64,000 nucleotides of DNA. Source: Desulfobulbaceae bacterium (lineage in GTDB: Bacteria > Desulfobacterota > Desulfobulbia > Desulfobulbales > Desulfobulbaceae). Positions 37,903-46,906 of this stretch are shown here, one piece after another (position 1 is the first letter of the stretch; every line of letters starts with the position of its first letter). Location of the stretch: positions 53,815-117,814 of the forward strand of contig DNUE01000091.1 in NCBI GenBank assembly GCA_003508005.1, given 5' to 3'. The translations under genes and the position numbers were made by a program. Under the pieces are notes generated by a model. That model had not been told where the DNA came from and did no database searches. It saw only the letters and a program-made list of their open reading frames with translations.

Positions 37903-39918
37903 ATGAAAATGCATAATAAAACCGCAAACCTTCATTTTAGCTTACAGATTCTTGCTTTCGTGCTGCTTTTTGGCTCCATCCAATTACCTGTCCAGGGCAT
38001 GGCCGTGCTCAACGCAGCACCGGAAGGAAGAGGTTTCGGCAAATTAACAACGGTTTCTGCCCCACCTCAATTTGTCGAGGGAGACCTGCTGGTCAAATTA
38101 AAAGCAGGGGTCAATGTCACAGACATGAAGACCGCCCTGGACGCAGGGCAGGCACTGCAGGTCAAAAAACGGTACCCTGTCCTGTCAAAATTGCTGGGGA
38201 AGGAGTACCTGCTGGTCAGATCGGGTTCGCGCTCCACGGCCCAGTTGCTCTCTGAACTGCACAGAAACTCCCTGGTGGAATCCGTTTCTCCCAACTATTT
38301 CCGCATGGCGGACAGTACGCCCAACGATCCTTACTATGCGTCGCTCTGGGGACTCAACAATACCGGCCAGACCGGCGGCACCGCTGATGCGGATGTGGAC
38401 GCCCCCGAGGCATGGAACATCTCCACTGGATCGGCAGAGGTGATTGTTGCCGTGCTCGATTCCGGGGTTGCCTACGATCACGAGGATCTGACGGCTAATA
38501 TGTGGATCAATCCGGGCGAGACTCCTGCCAACGGTGTAGATGACGACGGGAACGGCTATATCGATGATATCTATGGATACGATTTTGTGAATAAAGATTC
38601 CGACCCCATGGATGACGCCGGGCACGGCAGTCACTGCGCCGGAACGATCGCTGCGACCGGGAATAATGGCAAGGGCATTGCAGGTGTCAACTGGACCGCC
38701 AGGATCATGGCGCTGAAATTTCTCTCGTCTCTTGGCTATGGCACCGACGCTGACGCCATCGAGGCAATAGAGTATATCATCGACCAGAAAGTCAACCATG
38801 GCCAGAACGTCGTCGCCATCAATGCCTCCTGGGGCGGGAGTGATGACGACCCTCTGCTCTATGACGCCATCGAGGCGGCCGGTGATGCCGGTATAATTTT
38901 CTGCGCCTCCGCGGGAAACGACGGAGAGAATACCGATGCCGCCCCCCACTATCCCTCAAGCTATAACCTGGACAATATCATTTCCGTTGCCAGCACCACC
39001 GACGAGGATGCCCTCTCCTCCTTTTCAAACTTTGGCGCCACATCCGTTGATCTCGGCGCGCCCGGCTCCTCCATTCTCAGTTCTGTCAGTTATTTCGATC
39101 CGGTCAATCCTGTCACCGCAAATATATTTTCAGATGACATGGAATCCGGATTCGGCAACTGGGCTGCCGGCGGCACCAATAATTCCTGGGGCATTACCGA
39201 TGATCGGGAAAGCTTCGATACTTCCTGGGGGCCCAAAACCTTTGGCACCCCGCCAAGCCCCTCCCACTTCCTGAGCGACAGTCCGGGTGTGGATTATCTT
39301 CTCAGCACTGACTCATGGGTGGGGAACAACTCCGACATCGACCTGTCCGGCTATAGTGGCCAGGCTGTTTATTTAGGCTTTTCCTCGGCATTTGTCTGCG
39401 ACTTCTGGTGGGGCGAAACAGCGATCGTCGAGGTATCCGGCGACAGCGGTTCCACCTGGACCACCCTGTTCGATCTCTCGGAATGGTATTTATATTATAT
39501 CTACTGGGGCTGGACGAGCGATGTCGTGGTTATCCCGGAGGCTTTCAAAACCGCTCACTTCCGTTTCAGATTTCATTTCACGTCAAACGAATATGACGAC
39601 GAGCCTTATGAGAACGACGATGCCGGTTGGCTCATTGACAACGTTGGCATCGGAACCGGCCTTGTCAAAGGGTATGACTATTACAGCGGCACCTCCATGG
39701 CGACCCCGCATGTCACCGGAGCGGTTGCGCTCATGGCATCCAAATTCCGCAACGAGTCCGTTGCCGCCAGAAAGGACAGGATTTTTGAGAATCTTGATCC
39801 GCTCCCGGCCCTTGCCGGTAAAACGCTCACCGGCGGCCGGCTGAATATCTTTAAGGCGATACGCCCTGATTTTCCCTGGATTATTTTCTATCCTGCATTT
39901 ACCAGCGGCAGCAGGTAG
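37903..39918 (+). CDS. Secreted subtilisin-like (S8) protease, fervidolysin-like
   Basis: A 671-residue exported protease. A signal peptide (about 1-33) precedes a propeptide of the fervidolysin type (about 55-140: VEGDLLVKLKAGVNV, YLLVRSGSRS, VESVSPNYFRM). The triad is Asp186 (VLDSGVA), His241 (GHGSHCAGT) and Ser598 (GTSMATPH). Between His and Ser lies an inserted beta-sandwich (about 408-585: DDMESGFGNWAAGG, AGWLIDNVGIG) like the immune-inhibitor-A/MAM type domain. The gene is visibly less GC-rich than its neighbours and lies between two copies of a direct repeat, which suggests it arrived or moved as a segment. Confidence 0.9.
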   Translation: MKMHNKTANLHFSLQILAFVLLFGSIQLPVQGMAVLNAAPEGRGFGKLTTVSAPPQFVEGDLLVKLKAGVNVTDMKTALDAGQALQVKKRYPVLSKLLGKEYLLVRSGSRSTAQLLSELHRNSLVESVSPNYFRMADSTPNDPYYASLWGLNNTGQTGGTADADVDAPEAWNISTGSAEVIVAVLDSGVAYDHEDLTANMWINPGETPANGVDDDGNGYIDDIYGYDFVNKDSDPMDDAGHGSHCAGTIAATGNNGKGIAGVNWTARIMALKFLSSLGYGTDADAIEAIEYIIDQKVNHGQNVVAINASWGGSDDDPLLYDAIEAAGDAGIIFCASAGNDGENTDAAPHYPSSYNLDNIISVASTTDEDALSSFSNFGATSVDLGAPGSSILSSVSYFDPVNPVTANIFSDDMESGFGNWAAGGTNNSWGITDDRESFDTSWGPKTFGTPPSPSHFLSDSPGVDYLLSTDSWVGNNSDIDLSGYSGQAVYLGFSSAFVCDFWWGETAIVEVSGDSGSTWTTLFDLSEWYLYYIYWGWTSDVVVIPEAFKTAHFRFRFHFTSNEYDDEPYENDDAGWLIDNVGIGTGLVKGYDYYSGTSMATPHVTGAVALMASKFRNESVAARKDRIFENLDPLPALAGKTLTGGRLNIFKAIRPDFPWIIFYPAFTSGSR

Positions 39919-39946
39919 AAAATTCCATTGAATGTACTTCGCGAGG

Positions 39947-39975
39947 GATGGCATGCCACAATTTGGCATGCCATC
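39947..39975 (+). terminator. Hairpin after the second subtilase
   Basis: Stem GATGGCATGCC/GGCATGCCATC, 11 bp, loop ACAATTT, 29 bases after the stop. No T tract follows. Confidence 0.5.
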
Positions 39976-40121
39976 TCCGTCTAGGCGCGGTTGGCGGGGA
40001 CGTTGTCGTTCGAGTGATTTGCCACCCTGACCGGCCTCTGCTTCGTGGAGAATTGCCCGCCGAAAAATTCTACCTCACTCGACGGAGGATTTTTTCCAAC
40101 CCCTTCACAAAAAATCGCGTA

Positions 40122-40323
40122 GGCCCGGTCCCCGGAGTGCGCAAAGGTATTCTGCGCATATTCTCTCTATTTTCTTGAAAAAAGAGCAACAATCTGTTTT
40201 TTAGAAAGCAGAGGAATAATTCTGGATAGATCGCAGGCACAAGGAGGCATTCTTTGTGCCTTTACAGTTTTAGGAGGCGAGTTCCAATCACGCTTTACGG
40301 ACATGGGCATGAAACCACTCTGC
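40122..40323 (+). repeat. Copy B of the direct repeat, forming the purF leader
   Basis: The copy next to purF, ending inside its first codons (ATGGGCATGAAACCAC). It contains the hairpin AGGCACAA...TTGTGCCT (about 40237-40262) followed by a T-rich stretch, then TTTAGGAGGCGA, so it could act as a leader control element. The distance between the copies is 2.68 kb and the second subtilase is the only gene between them. Confidence 0.85.
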
Positions 40324-41736
40324 GCACCCGACGATCAGGACAAACCCCGGCATGAATGCGGCATCTGCGGTATTTTCGGTCATCCGGACGCTGCCAAGCT
40401 GACCTATTTCGGCCTCTATGCCTTGCAGCACCGGGGGCAGGAAAGCGCTGGGATAGTGGCCAGCGACGGCACGCGGGTCGCCATCCACAAGGCCATGGGC
40501 CTGGTGTCCGAGGTCTTCAGCGAAGAATCCCTGCAGCGACTGACCGGCCACATGGCGGTTGGCCATGTCCGCTACTCCACCACCGGCGACTCGAATATCG
40601 TCAATACCCAGCCCTTCCTGGTGCAGCACCAAGGCACCCCGCTGGCCGTGGCCCACAACGGCAACCTGGTCAACTCCATCGAACTGCGCAACGAACTGGA
40701 ACACCAGGGCTCCATCTTCCAGACCACCATGGACAGCGAAATCACCATCCACCTGCTGGCCCACTACCTGGACCATGGCCTGACCGAGGCGATCAGGGAA
40801 TCGTTCGCCCGGATCAGGGGGGCATACTCCCTGCTGCTGATGACCCAAGACACGCTTATTGCCGTCCGCGACCCCAACGGGTTCCGCCCCCTCTGCCTTG
40901 GCCGGCTGGACAACGGCGGCCATGTTGTCGCCTCGGAGACCTGCGCCTTTGACCTGATGCAGGCGGAATATATCCGGGATGTCGAGCCCGGCGAGGTCCT
41001 GCTGATCAACCAGGACGGCATCCAATCCCTGTTTCCCTGGCCGCCCGCAAAAAAGAGCTACTGCATCTTCGAACAGGTCTATTTTGCCCGGCCGGACAGC
41101 GATGTCTTCGGAATCAATGTCTATACCGCCCGCAAGCGGATGGGCGAAATCCTGGCCCGTGAGGCGAAGATCGACGGCGATTTCATCATGCCCTTTCCCG
41201 ATTCCGGCAATTACGCCGCCATCGGGTACTCCCAGGCCTCGGGCATCCCTCTGGAGATGGGGATGATCAGGAACCACTATGTCGGCCGGACCTTTATCCA
41301 GCCCACCCAGTCCATGCGCGATTTCTCGGTCCGGGTCAAACTGAACCCGGTCCGGCCGCTCCTCAAGGACAAGCGGGTCATCATCGTCGAGGACTCCATC
41401 ATCCGCGGCACCACCGGCCAGAGCCGGGTCCGCTCCCTGCGCAGCGCCGGGGCGAGGGAGGTGCACATGCTGGTCAGCTGCCCTCCCACCTGCCACCCCT
41501 GCTTCTACGGCATCGACTTTCCCTCCAACACCGAGCTGATCGCCTCGGATAAACCGATCTCGGAGATCCGCGACTTCCTGGGCCTGGATTCCCTGACCTA
41601 CCTGAGCCTGGAAGGGATGGTGGAGGCCACGGGCCTGAGCATGGACTCCTTCTGCCTGGCCTGTTACACCGGGAACTATCCCGTTGAACCGGACCGCGCC
41701 TTCAAGAAACTCGGCCTGGGCGGCTGCTCCTGCTAA
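40303..41736 (+). CDS. purF: Amidophosphoribosyltransferase
   Basis: PurF makes phosphoribosylamine from PRPP and glutamine, the first step of purine synthesis. The 477-residue product begins MGMKPLCAPDDQDK and then HECGICGIFGH, where the first Cys of CGICG becomes the N-terminal nucleophile after propeptide removal. The glutaminase domain (VGHVRYSTTG, AHNGNLVNS) is followed by the PRTase domain with the PRPP loop VIIVEDSIIRGTT. Late cysteines (CPPTCHPCFYG, CLACYTGNYP, GGCSC) match the [4Fe-4S] type found in Bacillus. Start ATG 40303 or 40309; no good ribosome site adjoins either. It is not next to other pur genes. Confidence 0.95.
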   Translation: MGMKPLCAPDDQDKPRHECGICGIFGHPDAAKLTYFGLYALQHRGQESAGIVASDGTRVAIHKAMGLVSEVFSEESLQRLTGHMAVGHVRYSTTGDSNIVNTQPFLVQHQGTPLAVAHNGNLVNSIELRNELEHQGSIFQTTMDSEITIHLLAHYLDHGLTEAIRESFARIRGAYSLLLMTQDTLIAVRDPNGFRPLCLGRLDNGGHVVASETCAFDLMQAEYIRDVEPGEVLLINQDGIQSLFPWPPAKKSYCIFEQVYFARPDSDVFGINVYTARKRMGEILAREAKIDGDFIMPFPDSGNYAAIGYSQASGIPLEMGMIRNHYVGRTFIQPTQSMRDFSVRVKLNPVRPLLKDKRVIIVEDSIIRGTTGQSRVRSLRSAGAREVHMLVSCPPTCHPCFYGIDFPSNTELIASDKPISEIRDFLGLDSLTYLSLEGMVEATGLSMDSFCLACYTGNYPVEPDRAFKKLGLGGCSC

Positions 41737-41769
41737 CCCTTGGTCAACTGCCCATAAACACACAGCTTT

Positions 41770-41798
41770 TTGACATCGCCGGCCATCTGTGATAAGTT
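41770..41798 (+). promoter_or_regulatory. Candidate promoter abutting the ferredoxin start
   Basis: TTGACA (41770-41775), 17 bases, TAAGTT (41793-41798). The ATG follows 7 bases after the -10, so the transcript would be leaderless or nearly so. Confidence 0.4.
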
Positions 41799-41805
41799 AT
41801 ACGTA

Positions 41806-42000
41806 ATGGGCACCGTGCTGATCGACACCTATCTGTGCAACGGCTGTGCAACCTGTGTTGAAATCTGCCCCGCCGTTTTCCGCCTGGATGAGGTTTCCGG
41901 CAAAGCGCAGTTGCTCACGCCGGAGACGGAAATAACCGACGCAGTCTACCAGGCCGCCGCATACTGCCCGGTTAAATGTATAGAACTGAGGGAGAAGTAA
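41806..42000 (+). CDS. Small single-cluster ferredoxin
   Basis: A 64-residue ferredoxin: CNGCATCVEICPAVF supplies three or four ligands and the late AAAYCPVKCIEL supplies the last, as in one-cluster [4Fe-4S] or [3Fe-4S] ferredoxins of sulfate reducers. I start it at ATG 41806, not at an in-frame ATG 36 bases earlier that lies on the -35 box. It is followed after 29 bases by the bd-like oxidase subunits and may serve as an electron carrier. Confidence 0.85.
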   Translation: MGTVLIDTYLCNGCATCVEICPAVFRLDEVSGKAQLLTPETEITDAVYQAAAYCPVKCIELREK

Positions 42001-42029
42001 ACCGGAACGCATCGCCCACGGAGGTTCGC

Positions 42030-43109
42030 ATGAATCCCGCTGCCCTGATCCCGACGCCCGATATCCTGCAGGTCCCGTGGGGCTGGTTTCAGCTGCTCCT
42101 GCTCCTGACCCTGTACATGCATATCCTCCTGATGAACGTCATGCTGGGAACCGCGATGATCGCGCTGGTCAACCTGTTCCGCAGCGACGGCGACGCCACC
42201 CCCCTCGCCCGCGACATTTCCCGCAAGCTTCCCTTTGCCATCGCCTTTACGGTGAACTTCGGCATCGCGCCGCTGCTCTTTGTCCAGGTCCTGTACGGCA
42301 ACTTTCTCTATGCCAGTTCGGTGCTGATGGCCAATATATGGATCCTGGTCATCGCCCTGCTGATCATCGGCTATTACCTGGCCTATATCCTTGACTACCG
42401 GTTCGACGCCCTGCACGGCGGCAGGGTTCTGATCATCGGCGCCGCAGTGGCGGCGCTCCTGGCCATCGCCTTTCTGATGAGCAACAATTTCACTCTGATG
42501 CAGCGCCCTGGGGCCTGGACCCGCTATTTCGACCACCGCACCGGCATGCTCCTCAACCTGAGCGACCCGACCCTCTTTCCCCGCTATCTCCACTTCGTGG
42601 TTGCCGCGATTGCCGTCGGCGGCCTCAGCCTTGCCCTGCTGGGCGACTGGCGGCTCCGGCGGGGCGACCAGGATGCGGCGGCGGCGGTGAGATCCGGCTG
42701 CAACTGGTTCGCCTATGCGACCATTGCCAATTTCGGCATCGGCTTCTGGTTCTTCGGCGTTCTGCCCCGGGAGGTGCATGACCTGGCTTCCCTGAACGGA
42801 ATACTCATCGCCGTCCTGCTGCTGACCGGCATCATTCTCGGCGCGCTTTCGGTGATCTACAGCCTGCAAAACAGGGTCCGGCCTGCTCTCTCCACCGCCC
42901 TTCTCGCGGTGCTGGTCATGATCCTCATGCGGGACCTGGTCCGGGTCGCCTATCTCAGGCCCTTCTTCTCCCTGGCCGACCTGCAAGTGGAGCCCCAGTA
43001 TTCGCCGATGCTGCTGTTCCTGGCAGTCTTTGCGGCAGGACTTGTCCTGATCGGCTGGATGCTTAAGCTCGCCTGGCGGGCCGTGGCCGGGGGTGAGGTG
43101 CGGTCATGA
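42030..43109 (+). CDS. Membrane subunit paired with the bd-like oxidase
   Basis: A 359-residue protein with about nine membrane helices (LLLLLTLYMHILLMNVMLG, FGIAPLLFVQVLYGN, ILVIALLIIGYYLAYIL, LLLTGIILGALSVIY and others). GGAGG precedes ATG 42030. Its stop overlaps the start of the next gene in an ATGA, so the two are translationally coupled and probably form one complex. By position and topology it would be the second subunit of a cytochrome bd-like complex, although I do not see CydB-specific motifs. Confidence 0.7.
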   Translation: MNPAALIPTPDILQVPWGWFQLLLLLTLYMHILLMNVMLGTAMIALVNLFRSDGDATPLARDISRKLPFAIAFTVNFGIAPLLFVQVLYGNFLYASSVLMANIWILVIALLIIGYYLAYILDYRFDALHGGRVLIIGAAVAALLAIAFLMSNNFTLMQRPGAWTRYFDHRTGMLLNLSDPTLFPRYLHFVVAAIAVGGLSLALLGDWRLRRGDQDAAAAVRSGCNWFAYATIANFGIGFWFFGVLPREVHDLASLNGILIAVLLLTGIILGALSVIYSLQNRVRPALSTALLAVLVMILMRDLVRVAYLRPFFSLADLQVEPQYSPMLLFLAVFAAGLVLIGWMLKLAWRAVAGGEVRS

Positions 43110-45742
43110 ACTACCCGGTGTGGCAGCTTGACGCGGCGGGCGGCGGCCTGCTGATCGCCATGATGGCGGTCTTTCATGTCTACATCTCTCATTTCGCCGT
43201 GGGCGGCGGCCTGTTCCTGGTGCTCACCGAAATGAAAGGCCTCAGGGAAAACAACCCGGCCATCGTCGATTTCGTTCGCAAACACACTAAGTTTTTCTTG
43301 CTCCTGACCATGGTGGCCGGCAGCATGACCGGGGTGGGCATCTGGTTCACCATCTCCCTGCTCAACCCGGCGGCGACCTCCGAGCTGATCCATATCTTCG
43401 TCTTCGCCTGGGGCATCGAATGGGTCTTCTTTGTCGTGGAGATCGTCTCACTCTTCATCTACTACTACACCTTCGGCCGGATGGACGACCGCAACCACGT
43501 GCGCATCGGCTGGATCTACTTTATCGCCGCCTGGCTGTCGCTTTTCGTGATCAACGGCATCATCGACTTCATGCTCACCCCCGGACAATGGCTGGCTAAC
43601 AACAGTTTCTGGTCCGGGCTCTTCAATCCCACCTTCTGGCCGGCCCTGTTCTTCCGGTCCTTCCTGGCCATCATGCTGGCCGGACTCTACGGGTTCCTCA
43701 CCGCCCTCAACATCAAGGACGAACCCCTGCGCCTGAAGATGGTCCGCTACTGCGCCATCTGGCTGATGGCGCCCTTTGCCCTCTTCCTGGCCTCGGCCTG
43801 GTGGTACAGGGCGGCACTGCCCCAGGAACTGCAGGAACTGATTTTCGAGCGCATGCCGGAAATCACACCCTACCTTGCCGGCTTCTCCGTTCTGGGGCCG
43901 GCGCTCATGCTGGGCGGCCTGCTCATGGCCATCCGCATGCCGCGGGTCATCACCCGGCCCATGGCGGTGATGCTGCTGGTCATCGGCCTCATGTACATGG
44001 GCTGCTTTGAGTTTATCCGCGAGGCGGGCCGCCGGCCCTATATCATCCGCGACTACATGTATTCAACCTCCATCCGCAAGGCCGACATGGACCGGGTCCG
44101 GGAAAACGGCCTGCTCAAGGAGGCCAGATGGGTGAAAAACCGCTCCCTGGACCGGGGAAACATGCTGGCGGCCGGGCGGGAAATCTTCGACATCCTTTGC
44201 CTGCCCTGCCATTCCGTGGGCGGCCCCCTGAACGAGATCAGGAAAGTGACCCGCAACTACACCCCGGCCGGGCTGGCGGCGAAGATCAGCGGCCTGCACA
44301 CCTTCAGCCCGTACATGCCGCCCTTTGCCGGAAACGCGGACGAACGAACGGCCCTGGCCACCTATATCGCCTATGGTCTCAACGGCCGGCAGGACCGGTT
44401 GGAGGACGTGCAACTGAACACCTTTGCCGAGGACCCGGTGCCACCCTTTGCCATGGACAGCTCGGTGTATGTCCTGCTCGCCTGGAGCGACCAGGGCCTG
44501 CGCAGCATGACCGATGCCAGCCGCACCTGGATGCTGCTGCCGCCCGGGGTCACCATCAATGCCCAGCTGATCCGGCGGGGCGAGACGCCCTCAGTCGAGG
44601 TTGACGGGATCACTCTCACCTATGCCATTGACCCGGAGTTCATGAACCCCGCAGAGCGGACCGATTTTTGGGAACACGCCACCGAACTCTACGGCCGGGA
44701 AATTCCAAAAAACACAGGACTTTCCGGCAACGGCCCGAGCGGCTCCATGACGCGGGGGGAAAACGTCTTTACCGCTGACCTGCTGCCGGTGGTCCCCTAT
44801 CCCGCAGCCAACACCTTCATGCCCTATCCGGCGGTGACCATCACCGCAACCAATCAGGACGGGGAGGTGCTGGCCACCACCAGGGTGGTCGCCCCGGAAT
44901 CAACGGAAATGGGCTGCCGCACCTGCCACGGTGGCGAGTGGAAAGTCCAGGGCCGGGCCGGGATCTCGACGGTGACCGCGGAAAACGTCCTGGCCGTCCA
45001 TGACCGGATCAGCTCGACCCGTCTGCAGGAACTCGCCGCCATGGGGCCGGTGCTCTGCAACCGCTGCCATGCCGATTCCTCGCAGCACGCCCCGGGCGAT
45101 ACGGAACGGCTGAACCTGTCGGCCGCCATCCACGGCTTCCATGCCAACTTCCTGGCCGGGCGCGGCGCCTATTACTGCATCCTCTGCCATCCGGCGGACA
45201 GCGGCGGCGCCACCAGGGCGTACCGGGACATTCACCGCGACCTGGGGCTTGACTGCACCTACTGTCACGGCGAAATGGAGAACCACGCCATCAGCCTGCT
45301 GCAGGGCGAACGCAAAGAGGGCAAGGGGCATGCGGCCGACCTGCTGCAAAACATCAAGCCCGCCAATTTCAATAGCAGTGAAGAGATCGCGCCGAGAAGT
45401 CCCTGGGTCAATGAACCTGACTGTCTCAACTGCCATGCGGACTTTCAGCTGCCGCAGAACGACACTACCTTCAACCAGTGGACATCCGGGGAGGACCAGC
45501 TGTACCGGAACCGCAGCGATGAGACCGGCATGCTCCGCTGCGCTGCCTGCCACGGCAGCCCCCATGCCGTCTACCCGGCAATCAACCCCTACAACGGCAA
45601 CCGCGACACTCTGCAGCCGCTGCAGTACCAGGGCGAGCCCTACCCGATCGGCGCCAACCGGAACTGCAAAGTCTGCCATACTGTGGATATGGAAGAGGAG
45701 ATACACCATGGCAACATGCTCAGACAGTTCAGAAACCAGTAA
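43106..45742 (+). CDS. CydA-like membrane oxidase subunit fused to an octahaem cytochrome c
   Basis: An 878-residue two-part protein. Residues 1-310 are a CydA-like polytopic domain (about eight helices) with candidate haem ligands in MAVFHVYISHFAVGGG and acidic residues in the EWVFFVVEIVS helix. After residue 350 the chain is periplasmic and carries eight CxxCH haem c motifs: CLPCH, CRTCH, CNRCH, CILCH, CTYCH, CLNCH, CAACH and CKVCH, with the first forming a mono-haem domain (LAAGREIFDILCLPCH...YMPPFAGN). It resembles the cytochrome-c-bearing branches of the bd oxidase superfamily. Expected role: moving electrons between quinol or periplasmic carriers and a terminal acceptor; direction and acceptor are not known. 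Confidence 0.85.
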   Translation: MNYPVWQLDAAGGGLLIAMMAVFHVYISHFAVGGGLFLVLTEMKGLRENNPAIVDFVRKHTKFFLLLTMVAGSMTGVGIWFTISLLNPAATSELIHIFVFAWGIEWVFFVVEIVSLFIYYYTFGRMDDRNHVRIGWIYFIAAWLSLFVINGIIDFMLTPGQWLANNSFWSGLFNPTFWPALFFRSFLAIMLAGLYGFLTALNIKDEPLRLKMVRYCAIWLMAPFALFLASAWWYRAALPQELQELIFERMPEITPYLAGFSVLGPALMLGGLLMAIRMPRVITRPMAVMLLVIGLMYMGCFEFIREAGRRPYIIRDYMYSTSIRKADMDRVRENGLLKEARWVKNRSLDRGNMLAAGREIFDILCLPCHSVGGPLNEIRKVTRNYTPAGLAAKISGLHTFSPYMPPFAGNADERTALATYIAYGLNGRQDRLEDVQLNTFAEDPVPPFAMDSSVYVLLAWSDQGLRSMTDASRTWMLLPPGVTINAQLIRRGETPSVEVDGITLTYAIDPEFMNPAERTDFWEHATELYGREIPKNTGLSGNGPSGSMTRGENVFTADLLPVVPYPAANTFMPYPAVTITATNQDGEVLATTRVVAPESTEMGCRTCHGGEWKVQGRAGISTVTAENVLAVHDRISSTRLQELAAMGPVLCNRCHADSSQHAPGDTERLNLSAAIHGFHANFLAGRGAYYCILCHPADSGGATRAYRDIHRDLGLDCTYCHGEMENHAISLLQGERKEGKGHAADLLQNIKPANFNSSEEIAPRSPWVNEPDCLNCHADFQLPQNDTTFNQWTSGEDQLYRNRSDETGMLRCAACHGSPHAVYPAINPYNGNRDTLQPLQYQGEPYPIGANRNCKVCHTVDMEEEIHHGNMLRQFRNQ

Positions 45743-46265
45743 TCGCCGGCAACGGAAGGGCCTCGCGACCGGGGCCTCCCGAATTTTGCTGACCCTGCTC
45801 CTGCTGCTCGGCGGCTGCGCCGCCACCGGGCCGCAGGGACAACAGGGCAGCCTCATCCTATCGGACGAGATACGAAATCTCTTTGAAAGCGCCACCATCC
45901 TGCCGGACCACGTGTATTACTACACTGGCCCGGAGGCGGAGCCGGAAGCGATCATCGGCATCCACGCCGACTTCACCTTCCAGGGCCACTACTGGTACCA
46001 GATCGCCCCCTCGCAAGCACAGCTGCAATCATGGAACCGGCAGATCGACAATGCCCACCGCATCCGCAATGCCTACAAAGGGGCCCGGATCATGTCACCC
46101 GACGGCAGGCAGGTTGGGATCTGGTACTCTCTCTTTGACCATACGGTCATCCGTTTCCCGGACGAAAAAACCATCCTCATTTACACCCCGGGTCCGCCTC
46201 CCATCCGCGGCTTTCTCGATGGCGTCGAGGGCCGGGACTTCAGCGGCCAGGGGCAGCGCAACTGA
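45708..46265 (+). CDS. Hypothetical lipoprotein of the oxidase operon
   Basis: A 185-residue protein with a lipoprotein signal (SRILLTLLLLLGGC, lipobox LGGC). The mature part has no family I recognise; it is rich in aromatic residues (DHVYYYTGPEAEPEAIIG, GHYWYQIAPSQAQLQSW). The ATG at 45708 has AAGAGGAG seven bases before it and overlaps the 3' end of the cytochrome gene by 35 bases, so it is surely co-expressed. I infer an accessory or assembly role at the outer membrane or periplasmic face. Confidence 0.75.
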   Translation: MATCSDSSETSNRRQRKGLATGASRILLTLLLLLGGCAATGPQGQQGSLILSDEIRNLFESATILPDHVYYYTGPEAEPEAIIGIHADFTFQGHYWYQIAPSQAQLQSWNRQIDNAHRIRNAYKGARIMSPDGRQVGIWYSLFDHTVIRFPDEKTILIYTPGPPPIRGFLDGVEGRDFSGQGQRN

Positions 46266-46274
46266 GAACGCGCC

Positions 46275-46883
46275 TTGCCGACCATGCGGCCCCTGGTTAT
46301 CCTTGCCCTGCTCTGGATTGCCTGGTGCTCCCTGCACAGCCTGCTCATAAGCCAAAGGCTCCAGTCGCTGGCCCGAAGACTTCCGGGCCGCTTGGGGCGG
46401 GCCTACCGCCTATTCTACATCCTGATCAGCATGCTTACCCTGCTGCCGGTCCTCTGGTACCAGTTTTCCCTGAGCGAGCGCGTCATCCTGCAGGACAATC
46501 CGGTCCTGCTCCTGGTTCAGGCTGCCCTGCTCCTCTATGGAACCGTCATGTTCTATCTCGGCGCCCGGGTCTATGACCTGCGCACCTTTCTCGGCATAAG
46601 CCAGTGGCGAAACCGGGAGGGGAACGGGACAGAACCGTCCATGCGCTTTCTCACCAACGGCATTCTCGCCCGGGTCCGCCACCCCTGGTACAGCGGCGGC
46701 ATCGCCCTCATCTGGGGATTCGGCTCGATCACCGACGTTTTCCTGCTGACCCGGGTACTGTTGACCGCCTATCTTCTCATCGGAACCCTTTTGGAAGAGC
46801 AACGGCTGATCCTGAAGTTTGGCGACCGGTATCGCGCTTACCGCCGCCGCGTGCCCATGCTGATCCCCTGGCCTCCAGGTTAA
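46275..46883 (+). CDS. Isoprenylcysteine carboxyl methyltransferase-like membrane protein
   Basis: A 202-residue protein with about five membrane helices and the ICMT/PEMT-family C-terminal pattern: ARVRHPWYSGGI, then LLEEQRLILKFGDRYRAYRRRVPMLIPW in two pieces, giving the conserved RHP, EE and Y..Y..VP..IP residues. Related bacterial proteins include NnrU and various membrane methyltransferases. The start is TTG 46275 or ATG 46284. It is the last gene of the oxidase run, nine bases after the lipoprotein gene. The substrate is unknown. Confidence 0.75.
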   Translation: MPTMRPLVILALLWIAWCSLHSLLISQRLQSLARRLPGRLGRAYRLFYILISMLTLLPVLWYQFSLSERVILQDNPVLLLVQAALLLYGTVMFYLGARVYDLRTFLGISQWRNREGNGTEPSMRFLTNGILARVRHPWYSGGIALIWGFGSITDVFLLTRVLLTAYLLIGTLLEEQRLILKFGDRYRAYRRRVPMLIPWPPG

Positions 46884-46906
46884 GAAAAGGGGTATCTGAA
46901 ATCGGG

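Noticed and set aside
40288..41763. A 491-codon minus-strand open frame
   Set aside because: It is antisense to purF over its whole length; purF has catalytic and Fe-S motifs.
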